DNA of 64,000 nucleotides from Amycolatopsis sp. (GTDB lineage: Bacteria; Actinomycetota; Actinomycetes; Mycobacteriales; Pseudonocardiaceae), in assembly GCF_025464955.1 (NCBI RefSeq), contig NZ_JAODNM010000139.1, positions 16,662 through 80,661 on the forward strand, given 5' to 3'. Below the pieces are notes generated by a model. That model did no database searches. It saw only the letters and a list, made by a program, of their open reading frames with translations, and had not been told where the DNA came from. The position numbers and the translations under genes are program-made. How positions within the stretch are numbered: position 1 is the first letter of the stretch; each line of letters starts with the position of its first letter. Positions 34,630 through 43,115 of this stretch are shown here, piece by piece.

Positions 34630-35622
34630 CTACCGGCGCGAGCTCGACGCCCGGATGACCAGGTCGGGTTGGAAGACCACCTGGCGGTGCCGGTGCCTCG
34701 GGTCGTCGACTTCCTCGATCAGCAGCTGTGCGGCAGCGCGGCCGAGGTCCTCGCGGGGCTGGCGGACCGACGTCAGCGGGATGGCCGCCGCGGCGGCGTA
34801 GACGATGTCGTCGTAACCGACGATCGCGAGGTCGTCGGGCACGCGGATGCCTCGCCCGACCACCTCCTGGAGCACGCCCAGCGCGAGCAGGTCGTTGGCG
34901 CAGAACACCGCGGTCGGCCGGTTCGCGACGTCTTCGAGCAGTGCGCGTGCGGCGGCGCGTCCGGCTTCGACGGTGAGTGACGGTGTTTCGACGACCGCCA
35001 GCATGGCGTCACCGCCGACGGCTTCCCGCGCGCCGGCGAGGCGGTCGCGCACCTGGCGGACGTCGAACGGCCCGCCGAGGTAGACGAGGTCGCGGTGGCC
35101 GGTTTCGAGGAGGTGCCGGGCCGCCATCCGGCCGCCTTCGACGTCGTCGACCGCGACCGAGCAGCGGTGCGGCCCGGCGGACCCGCGGTCGACGAGCACG
35201 ACCGGCGTGCCGCGGTTCACCAGCTGGTCGAGGCGCTCGGCGTCGTCACTCACCGGAGTTATCAGCAGGCCGTGCACGCGCTGTTCCTCGATGAGGTCGA
35301 GGTAGCGGCGTTCGCGGTCGGGCGACTCCCCGGTGCTCGACACGCTGACCATCAGCCCGTGCTCGTCGGCGACGTCTTCCACCCCGCGCGCAACGTCGGA
35401 GAAGAACGGGTTCGCCAGGTCGAGCACCATCAGCGCGAGGACCCGGCTGCTGCCCGCCCGGAGCTGGCGCGCGGATTCGTTGCGCACGAAGCCCAGCTTG
35501 CGGATGGCGGCTTCCACCCGGGTGCGGTTGGCGGGCGACACCGTGCTGCGGCCGTTGAGCACGTTGCTCACCGTGCCGATCGACACGCCCGCCAGCTCGG
35601 CCACGTCACGGATGCCGGACAC
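34630..35622 (-). CDS. LacI-family regulator of the rhamnose operon
   Basis: A 330-residue repressor: N-terminal HTH (residues 1-50, VAELAGVSIGTVSNVLNGRSTV) and hinge helix, then a sugar-binding domain (about 60-330, LANPFFSDVARGVEDVADE). It is divergent from the ABC-transporter operon. Two copies of a central-CG operator (35640-35651 and 35738-35749) flank the divergent promoters, one 18 bases from this gene's ATG, so it probably represses itself and the operon until rhamnose or a derivative binds. It could be called a RhaR equivalent by position; effector is inferred. Confidence 0.9.
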   Translation of the reverse strand: MSGIRDVAELAGVSIGTVSNVLNGRSTVSPANRTRVEAAIRKLGFVRNESARQLRAGSSRVLALMVLDLANPFFSDVARGVEDVADEHGLMVSVSSTGESPDRERRYLDLIEEQRVHGLLITPVSDDAERLDQLVNRGTPVVLVDRGSAGPHRCSVAVDDVEGGRMAARHLLETGHRDLVYLGGPFDVRQVRDRLAGAREAVGGDAMLAVVETPSLTVEAGRAAARALLEDVANRPTAVFCANDLLALGVLQEVVGRGIRVPDDLAIVGYDDIVYAAAAAIPLTSVRQPREDLGRAAAQLLIEEVDDPRHRHRQVVFQPDLVIRASSSRR

Positions 35623-35639
35623 TGATTACCCCCTGGTTC

Positions 35640-35651
35640 TGAATCGTTTCA
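35640..35651. promoter_or_regulatory. LacI-type operator, regulator side
   Basis: TGAATCGTTTCA, a near-palindrome with a central CG, typical of LacI/GalR boxes. It lies 18 bases before the regulator start and is the reverse complement of the site at 35738-35749. Confidence 0.75.
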
Positions 35652-35693
35652 CGGCTGAATGGCGGCTATTCACCAAAGAAATCCTGCGGCTTC

Positions 35694-35723
35694 TTGACAT
35701 CGTATGAGCGGCGACACTACCGT
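35694..35723 (+). promoter_or_regulatory. Promoter of the rhamnose operon
   Basis: A TTGACA -35 box (35694-35699) and a TACCGT -10-like hexamer (35718-35723) with an 18-base spacer. Transcription would start just before the operator at 35738, which then lies in the initially transcribed region, consistent with repression. The same TTGACA/TACCGT pair occurs before the glucan operon at 54482. Confidence 0.55.
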
Positions 35724-35737
35724 ACGCGCTCAGAAAA

Positions 35738-35749
35738 TGAAACGATTCA
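35738..35749. promoter_or_regulatory. LacI-type operator, operon side
   Basis: TGAAACGATTCA, the exact inverse of the operator at 35640-35651, 19 bases upstream of the GTG of the ATPase gene. With its partner it makes a dual-operator arrangement that would allow looping or repression of both divergent promoters. Confidence 0.75.
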
Positions 35750-35768
35750 TCCAGCGAAAGGCGACACC

Positions 35769-37289
35769 GTGGTCGTGACACCGGGCACCGGGGAGCCGCT
35801 GCTCGAGATGAGGGGCGTCTCGAAGGTGTTCGGAGCCGTGGCAGCCCTGTCGAACGCCCGGTTGAGCCTGTTCGCGGGTGAGGCCCACGCGCTGGTGGGG
35901 GAGAACGGCGCGGGCAAGTCGACCATGATCAAAATCCTGGCCGGGGCGCTGCGCGCGGACACCGGGCAGATCCTGCTCGACGGCGTCGCGGTCGACCTCG
36001 AATCCCCCGCGGACGCCCGGAAAGCCGGGATCGCGGTCATCTACCAGGAACCGACGCTGTTCCCCGACCTGTCGGTCACCGAGAACATCTTCATGGGCCG
36101 CCAGCCGCTGCGCAGCCTCGGCCGGATCGACAGGGCGACGATGCGCCGCACGGTCGTCGAACTGTTCGTCCGGCTCGGCGTCGCCATCGATCCCGACCGG
36201 CCCACGCGCGGCCTGTCGATCGCCGACCAGCAGATCGTCGAAATCGCGAAGGCGCTGTCGTTCGACGCCAAAGTGCTGATCATGGACGAGCCGACCGCCG
36301 CGCTTTCGGGGGTCGAGGTCGAGCGACTGTTCTCGGTCGCCCGTTCACTGCGCGACGCCGGGGCCGCGGTGCTGTTCATTTCGCACCGCTTCGAGGAGGT
36401 CTTCGCGCTCTGCCAGCGGATCACGGTGATGCGCGACGGCGAGCACGTGTCGACCGACCCGATCGCCGACATCACCGTGGAGCAGGTGGTGCGCCGCATG
36501 ATCGGCCGTGACGTGACAAGCCTGTTCCCCAAGGTTGACGCCGAGGTCCGGGAAGTCCGGCTCGAAGTCCGCGGACTGACGCGCGCCGGGGTGTTCTCCG
36601 ACATCAGCTTCGACGTCCGCGGCGGCGAGATCGTCGCGCTTGCCGGCCTGGTCGGCGCCGGCCGCAGCGAAGTCGTCCGCGCGGTCTTCGGTGTCGACCG
36701 CTACGACGCCGGGGAGGTGAAGGTCGGCGGACGCAAGTTGCGCCCCGGTCGCCCGGCCGCAGCCATCGCGGCCGGGCTCGCGCTCGTCCCGGAGGACCGG
36801 CGGCACCAGGGGCTGGTGATGGACCTGTCGATCGCGGGCAACGCGGCGCTGACCCGGCGCGGCGCGCTGTCGAAGATGGGCATCCTGACGCGCGGTTCGG
36901 AAAGCGCGCTGACCCGTGAGTGGGCGGGCGTCCTGCGGCTCAAGGCCGGGGCGCTGTCCGACGCGGTGTCGACCCTGTCCGGCGGCAACCAGCAGAAGGT
37001 GGTGCTGGCCAAGTGGCTGGCGACCGCGCCGAAGGTGCTGATCATCGACGAGCCGACGCGAGGGATCGACGTCGGCACCAAAGCTGAGGTGCACCGGTTG
37101 CTGTCCAAGCTGGCGAACGACGGGATAGCGATCCTGATGGTGTCTTCGGAGCTGCCCGAGATCCTCGGCATGGCCGACCGCGTGCTGGTGATGCACGAGG
37201 GCCGGATCAGCGCGGAAATCGCCCGCGCCGACGCCGACGAGGAGTCGGTCATGTTCGCCGCGACCGGGCAGCCGGCGGTGCTCCGATGA
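35769..37289 (+). CDS. rhaT: Rhamnose-type ABC importer ATPase (two nucleotide domains)
   Basis: A 506-residue protein with two fused ABC ATPase domains, as in ribose-type (CUT2) importers. Domain 1 has Walker A GENGAGKST and Walker B LIMDEPTAAL; signature is LSIADQQ rather than LSGGQ. Domain 2 has LSGGNQQKV and LIIDEPTRG, and a degenerate Walker A (GLVGAGRSE), the usual CUT2 asymmetry. The GTG start follows GAAAGG. It drives uptake, and the stop overlaps the first permease start by 4 bases. Rhamnose specificity is inferred from the catabolic genes downstream. Confidence 0.92.
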   Translation: MVVTPGTGEPLLEMRGVSKVFGAVAALSNARLSLFAGEAHALVGENGAGKSTMIKILAGALRADTGQILLDGVAVDLESPADARKAGIAVIYQEPTLFPDLSVTENIFMGRQPLRSLGRIDRATMRRTVVELFVRLGVAIDPDRPTRGLSIADQQIVEIAKALSFDAKVLIMDEPTAALSGVEVERLFSVARSLRDAGAAVLFISHRFEEVFALCQRITVMRDGEHVSTDPIADITVEQVVRRMIGRDVTSLFPKVDAEVREVRLEVRGLTRAGVFSDISFDVRGGEIVALAGLVGAGRSEVVRAVFGVDRYDAGEVKVGGRKLRPGRPAAAIAAGLALVPEDRRHQGLVMDLSIAGNAALTRRGALSKMGILTRGSESALTREWAGVLRLKAGALSDAVSTLSGGNQQKVVLAKWLATAPKVLIIDEPTRGIDVGTKAEVHRLLSKLANDGIAILMVSSELPEILGMADRVLVMHEGRISAEIARADADEESVMFAATGQPAVLR

Positions 37290-38332
37290 GCGCCGAAGCC
37301 GGGACGCGGCCGGACGCGGCACCCGAGGTGACGCCCGATCCGAGGGCGCGCGCGGGCGGGCGGCTGCGGCGCGTCCGCGAGCTCAGTCTTGTGCTGGCGC
37401 TGGCGATCCTGGTCGCGGTGACGGCCATCGACAACCCGCGGTTCCTTGACGGGCAGAGCTTGCGGGACCTGTTGCTGGGCGCCGCGATCCTGGTCATCCT
37501 GGCGGTCGGGCAGACGGTCGTGATCGTGACGCGCAGCGTGGACCTCTCCGTCGGATCGGTGGTGGGCCTGGTTTCCTTCGGCGTCGGCAAGCTGTTCCTC
37601 GCCGCGCCCGGGACTCCGGTGATCGTGGCTGTGCTCGTCGGCATCGTCGCCGGGGCGGTGTGCGGGCTGATCAACGGCTCGCTCGTCGCGGCGGCGCGGG
37701 TGCCCGCGCTCGTCGTCACGCTGGGCACGCTCTACATCTTCCGCGGGATCGACTACACCTGGGCCAGCGGGCAGCAGATCAACGCCACTGACTTCCCGAG
37801 CGGGTTCCTGCACCTGGGCACGGCGGACATCGTCGGCGTACCGGTGCTCGCGATCATCGCCGCGGTCGTGGTGGCCGCCGCGGCCTGGCTGCTGCGTGCC
37901 TACCGCAGTGGCCGGGAGTTCTACGCGATCGGCTCGAACCCTGAGGCCGCAAGGCTTTCCGGCGTTCCCGTCGGACGTCGTGTGCTCTCGGCGTTCATCC
38001 TCAACGGCGCGCTGGCCGGGCTGGCCGGGGTCCTGTACGCGGCCAGGTTCGGCACCATCGACGCGACCGCGGGCAGCGGCATGGAACTCACCGTCGTCGC
38101 CGCCGCGGTCATCGGCGGGGTGGCGATCTTCGGCGGCAGTGGCTCGGTGTGGGGCGCTGCGCTCGGCGCTCTGCTGCTCACAGTCATCGGCAGCGCGCTC
38201 GCGGTCCTGCGCATCAACCCGTTCTGGCAGCAGGCCGTGGTCGGCGCGCTCATCCTGGCAGCCATCGGACTGGACCGGCTCGTCGCCGTCCGGGTGGCCG
38301 CACGGCTTCGAGGGGATGCCACTCATGGCTGA
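37286..38332 (+). CDS. rhaP: Rhamnose-type ABC importer permease 1
   Basis: A 348-residue CUT2 permease of the RbsC type with about ten hydrophobic segments (LSLVLALAILVAVTA, LVILAVGQTVVIVTRSVDLSVGS). The family segment GSNPEAARLSGVPV lies near residues 213-226 and the ATPase-facing loop follows. It pairs with the next permease to form the channel. The start overlaps the ATPase stop in ATGA, and the end overlaps the next start by 8 bases, so the genes are coupled. Confidence 0.92.
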   Translation: MSAEAGTRPDAAPEVTPDPRARAGGRLRRVRELSLVLALAILVAVTAIDNPRFLDGQSLRDLLLGAAILVILAVGQTVVIVTRSVDLSVGSVVGLVSFGVGKLFLAAPGTPVIVAVLVGIVAGAVCGLINGSLVAAARVPALVVTLGTLYIFRGIDYTWASGQQINATDFPSGFLHLGTADIVGVPVLAIIAAVVVAAAAWLLRAYRSGREFYAIGSNPEAARLSGVPVGRRVLSAFILNGALAGLAGVLYAARFGTIDATAGSGMELTVVAAAVIGGVAIFGGSGSVWGAALGALLLTVIGSALAVLRINPFWQQAVVGALILAAIGLDRLVAVRVAARLRGDATHG

Positions 38333-39329
38333 TACAGGGACGCGAAAGACAAGCCGCTACCAACCGAGTTGGGCGGTGGTGGTGGCCGTGGCCGTCGTGG
38401 TCGTCGCCGTCGTCTCGTCGTTCTCCATCGACGGGTTCGCCAGCGGTCGCAACCTCAGCTTCCTGCTGCTGGACGTCGTCGCGGTGGGCCTGATCGCGCT
38501 GCCGCTGACGCTCGTCGTGGTGACCGGGGAGATCGACCTGTCGGTCGCCAGCACGCTCGGCCTGTCGAGCGCCTTCCTCGGTCAGCTGTGGTTGCACGGG
38601 TACTCGATCCAGCTGGCCGTGGTGCTGTGCCTGGGGCTAGGGATCGTCCTCGGCCTGGTGAACGGGTTCTTCATCACGATTCTCGGGCTGCCGTCGCTGG
38701 CGGTCACCATCGGCACGCTCGCGTTGTACCGGGGGCTGGCCACTGTCATGCTCGGAGACCAGGCTGTCGCGGACTTCCCGGCGTCGTGGACCAAGGCGGC
38801 GACGGCGAACCTGCCCGGCACGTCGATCCCGATCGTGCTGCTGCCGCTGGTCGTGCTGGCGATCGCGTTCGCCGTGCTGCTGCACTACACCGCGTTCGGC
38901 CGGACGCTGTTCGCCATGGGCGCCAACGACGAGGCCGCGCGGTTCAGCGGGGTTTCGGTGTGGCGCACCAAGCTGCTGCTGTTCGTCGCCACCGGGACGG
39001 TGTCCGCACTGGCCGGGATCTTCTGGACCCTGCGCTACGCCAGTGCCCGCGCGGACAACGGCACCGGGCTCGAACTGTCCGTGGTCGCGGTCGTCCTGCT
39101 CGGCGGGGTGTCGATCTTCGGCGGCAAGGGGTCGATGGGCGGGGTGGTGGCCGCGGTGCTGCTGCTCGGCACGTTGACCAACGCCCTGCAGCTAGCCGAC
39201 GTCTCCGCCGACACCCTCACCATTGTCACCGGCGGCCTGCTGATCATCTCCGTGGTCGCCCCGAACGTCGGCGAGCGCGTCCGCGCCGCCAGAGCCCGGC
39301 GACAACGGGCCAGAGCCCTGCCGGGCTAA
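38325..39329 (+). CDS. rhaQ: Rhamnose-type ABC importer permease 2
   Basis: A 334-residue second CUT2 permease with the same topology (LPLTLVVVTGEIDLSVAST, MGANDEAARFSGVSV near residues 200-215). The two permeases are clearly paralogous, sharing GEIDLSV/RSVDLSV and IFGGKGS/IFGGSGS motifs. The ATG at 38325 follows GAGGGG; another ATG at 38316 is possible. It is followed 36 bases later by the binding protein. The presence of two permease genes rather than one homodimer is typical of rhamnose (RhaPQ) importers. Confidence 0.92.
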   Translation: MADTGTRKTSRYQPSWAVVVAVAVVVVAVVSSFSIDGFASGRNLSFLLLDVVAVGLIALPLTLVVVTGEIDLSVASTLGLSSAFLGQLWLHGYSIQLAVVLCLGLGIVLGLVNGFFITILGLPSLAVTIGTLALYRGLATVMLGDQAVADFPASWTKAATANLPGTSIPIVLLPLVVLAIAFAVLLHYTAFGRTLFAMGANDEAARFSGVSVWRTKLLLFVATGTVSALAGIFWTLRYASARADNGTGLELSVVAVVLLGGVSIFGGKGSMGGVVAAVLLLGTLTNALQLADVSADTLTIVTGGLLIISVVAPNVGERVRAARARRQRARALPG

Positions 39330-39365
39330 CCCTACTTCCCAGATCCCCTGAGAGAGGACCAGTCC

Positions 39366-40439
39366 ATGAGAGCAAGGAAGCTCACGTTCATGGCGGTGGG
39401 TGTTGCCACCGTCGCGCTGATCGCGTCCGCCTGTTCGGGCACGACGCGCAACGACTCGACGGCCACCGGTGGGGCGGCCCCGTCCGACACCGCCGCGGCG
39501 AACCCGAACGCGACCATCAAGACCGGGCTGAAGATCGCGTACCTGCCCAAGCAGCTCAACAACCCGTATTCCGACATCGAGGTCAGCGGCGGCAAGAAGG
39601 CCGTCGACGCGCTCAAGGGCGTGTACAAACTGGTCGGTCCCAACGAGGCCAGCGCGAGTTCGCAGGTCAGCTACATCAACACGCTGGTGCAGCAGCAGCA
39701 AGACGCCATCGTGATCGCGGCGAATGACCCGAACGCGGTGTGCCCGGCGCTCAACCAGGCGCGTGCCGGCGGCACGAAGGTCGTCACCTTCGACTCCGAC
39801 GCCAGCCCGTCCTGCCGCGACCTGTTCGTCAACCAGGCCACCACGGCCGGAGTCGGGGAGTCGCTCGCCAAGATGACCTCCGAGGTCACCGGCGGGACCG
39901 GGGACATCGCGATCCTGTCGGCCACCCCGAACGCGACCAACCAGAACGCGTGGATCCAGGTCTTCAAGCAGGAGCTGGCCAAGCCGCAGTACGCGGGGCT
40001 GAAACTGGTGACCACGGTGTACGGCAACGACGACGACCAGAAGTCGTTCCAGGAGACCCAGGGCCTGCTGCAGGCGTACCCGAACTTGAAGGCGATCGTT
40101 TCGCCGACCACGGTGGGTATTTCGGCCGCTTCGCGGTACGTGAGCACGTCGAGTTACAAGGGCAAGGTGGCGATCACCGGGCTGGGCACGCCGAACCAGA
40201 TGAAACAGTTCGTCAAGGACGGCACGGTCAAGGAGTTCGCGCTCTGGGACCCGGCGAAGCTCGGCGAGCTGACCGGGTACGCCGCGGCCGCACTCGTCTC
40301 CGGCCAGATCACCGGCAAGCAAGGGGAGAAGTTCACCGCCGGTGAGCTCGGCCCGTACACCATCGGCGCGCAGGGCGAGATCGTGCTCGGCCCGCCCACG
40401 GTGTTCACCAGCGCCAACATCGACCAGTACAACTTCTGA
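39366..40439 (+). CDS. rhaS: Rhamnose ABC importer substrate-binding lipoprotein
   Basis: A 357-residue lipoprotein: signal with lipobox IASAC (C23 or so), an Ala/Thr-rich linker, then a periplasmic-binding-protein type I fold (KIAYLPKQLNNPYSDIE, GTKVVTFDSDASP, KAIVSPTTVGISAA). Relatives bind L-rhamnose or autoinducer-2-like sugars. In a one-membrane organism it is tethered outside the membrane and delivers sugar to the permeases. It is the fourth gene of the operon. Confidence 0.92.
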   Translation: MRARKLTFMAVGVATVALIASACSGTTRNDSTATGGAAPSDTAAANPNATIKTGLKIAYLPKQLNNPYSDIEVSGGKKAVDALKGVYKLVGPNEASASSQVSYINTLVQQQQDAIVIAANDPNAVCPALNQARAGGTKVVTFDSDASPSCRDLFVNQATTAGVGESLAKMTSEVTGGTGDIAILSATPNATNQNAWIQVFKQELAKPQYAGLKLVTTVYGNDDDQKSFQETQGLLQAYPNLKAIVSPTTVGISAASRYVSTSSYKGKVAITGLGTPNQMKQFVKDGTVKEFALWDPAKLGELTGYAAAALVSGQITGKQGEKFTAGELGPYTIGAQGEIVLGPPTVFTSANIDQYNF

Positions 40440-40446
40440 GCCGGCC

Positions 40447-41868
40447 GTGAACCTTCCCGCACGAATTGCGCGCCGACCGACCCGAGTCGGTCTGGTTTCC
40501 GGTGGGCTCGGTGCCTACTGGCCGCAGTTCCCCGACCTCCTTCCCCAGCTGCGGAAGTCGGCGGCCCGCGTCGCCGAGCGTCTGTCCGCTTTGGACTGCG
40601 AGGTGACGGACGTCGGCTTCATCAGCGACGCCCGGGAAGGTGATCGGGCGGCCGAAGAACTGCGTGCTGCCGGCTGTGATCTCATCATCGGCTTTCTCAC
40701 CACGTATCTCACGGCGAGCATGCTGATGCCGGTCGCCCAGCGCACTGGCGCCCCGGTGCTGCTGATCAACCTGCAGCCGACCGAGGTGATGGATCACGCC
40801 GCGTTCGGTACCGGGGATTGGCTCGCCTACTGCGGGGCGTGCCCGTTGCCGGAGATGGCGAACGCGTTCCGCCGCTGCGGCGTCGAGTTCCGGTCGGTCT
40901 CCGGTTACGTCGAAGACGAGCGGGCCTGGGAAAAGATCGGCCGGTGGGTCCGTGCCGCCGGGGTGCGTGGCGGGTTACGCACCGCGCGGCACGGCCTGCT
41001 CGGCCACCTCTACCCGGGAATGCTCGACGTCGCCGCGGACCTGACGTCGGTGTCCGCACAGCTGGGCGGGCATGTCGAGGTCCTCGAGATCGACGACCTG
41101 CGGGTGCGCGTGGTGAAGGTGTCCGAAGTGGACACCGACCGCCGGGTCGCGCTCGCGCGGGAGAAGTTCGACGTCGATTCCTCGGTCGAAGCCGAAGATC
41201 TGCGTTGGGGTGCCAAGGTTTCCGTGGCGCTCGACCAGCTCGTCGACGACTTCGGACTGGACAGCCTCGCCTACTACCACCGCGGTCTCGACGGCGACAT
41301 CCACGAGCGGGTGGCCGCCGGGATGATCCTCGGCGCGTCGCTGCTCACCGCGCGCGGGATTCCGGCGGTCGGCGAGTACGAGCTGCGGACATCGCTGGCG
41401 ATGCTGGTGACCGATCGGCTCGGCGCGGGCGGGTCGTTCACCGAGCTGCAGGCGCTGGACTTCCGGGCGGGAGTGGTCGAAATGGGCCACGACGGCCCGG
41501 CACACCTCGCCATCAGCTCGGCCCGGCCCCTGCTGCGCGGGCTCGGCGTCTACCACGGCAAACGCGGTTACGGGGTGTCCGTGGAATTCGACGTCAGGCA
41601 CGGCCCGGTGACCACTTTCGGCATCGGGCAGGACGTCGATGGGACCTACCGGTTCATCGCCGCCGAGGGCGAAGTCGTCTCCGGCCCGCTGCTGCGGATC
41701 GGCAACACCACCTCCCGCGTCGACTTCGGGCGAAACCCCGGCGAGTGGGTCGACGACTGGAGCGCGAGCGGCATCGGCCACCACTGGGCACTCGCCACCG
41801 GCCACCGCGCCACGGACCTGGCCGCGGTGGCCGGACTGCTGGGCATCGACTTCACGGAAGTGACCTGA
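40447..41868 (+). CDS. L-arabinose/L-fucose isomerase family protein, role unknown
   Basis: A 473-residue protein of the FucI/AraA fold. The N-terminal half has VGLVSGGLGAYWPQFPDL and the pocket loop LINLQPTEVMDH. Metal-binding residues of the family appear conserved: E310 (AVGEYELRT), E333 (FTELQALD), H348 (EMGHDG) and H445/H446 (GIGHHWALA). It thus looks catalytically competent. But the operon already encodes a rhamnose isomerase (next gene), so this enzyme may act on another deoxysugar or alternative anomer, or be a second isomerase. The GTG start at 40447 is 7 bases after the previous stop. It is the least explained gene of the operon. Confidence 0.85.
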   Translation: MNLPARIARRPTRVGLVSGGLGAYWPQFPDLLPQLRKSAARVAERLSALDCEVTDVGFISDAREGDRAAEELRAAGCDLIIGFLTTYLTASMLMPVAQRTGAPVLLINLQPTEVMDHAAFGTGDWLAYCGACPLPEMANAFRRCGVEFRSVSGYVEDERAWEKIGRWVRAAGVRGGLRTARHGLLGHLYPGMLDVAADLTSVSAQLGGHVEVLEIDDLRVRVVKVSEVDTDRRVALAREKFDVDSSVEAEDLRWGAKVSVALDQLVDDFGLDSLAYYHRGLDGDIHERVAAGMILGASLLTARGIPAVGEYELRTSLAMLVTDRLGAGGSFTELQALDFRAGVVEMGHDGPAHLAISSARPLLRGLGVYHGKRGYGVSVEFDVRHGPVTTFGIGQDVDGTYRFIAAEGEVVSGPLLRIGNTTSRVDFGRNPGEWVDDWSASGIGHHWALATGHRATDLAAVAGLLGIDFTEVT

Positions 41869-41918
41869 CCTGTGTGCGTCCCGGACAGGCTACGAGAACC
41901 AGACACTGGAGGGCTGGC

Positions 41919-43100
41919 ATGACCGCACTTTCCCCTGAGGCCCGCCGACGCGTGCTGGACACGCTGCGTGCGCAGAGCATCGAACTACCGTCGTGGGCCT
42001 TCGGCAATTCGGGTACCCGCTTCAAGGTGTTCGCGCAGCAAGGTGTTCCCCGCGACCCGTGGGAAAAGATCGCCGACGCGGCGACCGTGCACCGGTTCAC
42101 CGGGGTCTCGCCCACGGTGTCACTGCACATTCCCTGGGACAACGTCGAGAACTTTGCGAAGCTGGCGGATCACGCGGTCGAACTCGGGGTCAAGGCCGGG
42201 GCGATCAACGCGAACGTCTTCCAGGACGACGACTTCAAACTCGGCAGCGTCACCAACCCGGACCCCGCGATCCGGCGCAAAGCCGTCGCACACCTGCTGG
42301 AGTGCATCGACGTCATGGACGCCACCGGGTCGCGCGACCTGAAGCTGTGGTTCTCCGACGGCACCAACTATCCAGGTCAGGACAGTATCCGTGCCCGCCA
42401 GGACAGGCTGGCCGAAGCGTTGGCGACGACGTACGCCCGGCTCGGTGAAGATCAGCGGATACTGTTGGAGTACAAGCTCTTCGAGCCCGCGTTCTACACA
42501 ATGGACGTTCCGGACTGGGGGACGTCGTTCGCGCACTGCCTGCAGCTGGGCGAAAAGGCGCAGGTCGTCGTCGACACCGGACACCACGCGCCGGGCACGA
42601 ACATCGAGTTCATCGTCGCCTTCCTGCTCCGCGCCGGAAAGCTCGGCGGCTTCGACTTCAACTCCCGGTTCTACGCCGACGACGACCTCATGGTCGGTTC
42701 GGCCGACCCGTTCCAGCTCTTCCGGATCCTGCACGAGGTCGTCGCGGGCGGTGGGCTCGACGAAGCCACCGGGGTCGCGTTCATGCTCGACCAGTGCCAC
42801 AACATCGAGGAGAAGATCCCCGCGCAGATCCGCTCGGTGATGAACGTCCAAGAAGCCACGGCCAAGGCCCTGATCCTCGACGCCGAGGCGCTCGCCGTGG
42901 CGCAGGCGGCCGGTGACGTCCTCGGCGCCAACGCGGTCGTCATGGACGCCTACAACACCGATGTCCGGCCGCTGCTGGCCGAACTGCGCGAGGAACAGGG
43001 CCTCGACCCCGATCCGATCGCCGCGTATGCCCGGTCCGGCTACCGCGAGCGGATCATCGCCGAGCGTGTCGGCGGCCAGCAGGCCGGTTGGGGCGCATAG
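41919..43100 (+). CDS. rhaI: L-rhamnose isomerase (RhaI type)
   Basis: A 393-residue isomerase converting L-rhamnose to L-rhamnulose in the cytoplasm. It is a TIM barrel of the Pseudomonas-type RhaI family with metal ligands in YKLFEP (E), VDTGHHAPGTN (D, H) and FNSRFYADDDL (D). The ATG follows GGAGGG. Length fits that family rather than the longer Escherichia RhaA. It sits between the unexplained isomerase-like gene and the aldolase gene, and gives the operon its identity. Confidence 0.93.
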   Translation: MTALSPEARRRVLDTLRAQSIELPSWAFGNSGTRFKVFAQQGVPRDPWEKIADAATVHRFTGVSPTVSLHIPWDNVENFAKLADHAVELGVKAGAINANVFQDDDFKLGSVTNPDPAIRRKAVAHLLECIDVMDATGSRDLKLWFSDGTNYPGQDSIRARQDRLAEALATTYARLGEDQRILLEYKLFEPAFYTMDVPDWGTSFAHCLQLGEKAQVVVDTGHHAPGTNIEFIVAFLLRAGKLGGFDFNSRFYADDDLMVGSADPFQLFRILHEVVAGGGLDEATGVAFMLDQCHNIEEKIPAQIRSVMNVQEATAKALILDAEALAVAQAAGDVLGANAVVMDAYNTDVRPLLAELREEQGLDPDPIAAYARSGYRERIIAERVGGQQAGWGA

Positions 43101-43115
43101 AAAATGGGAGACTCC

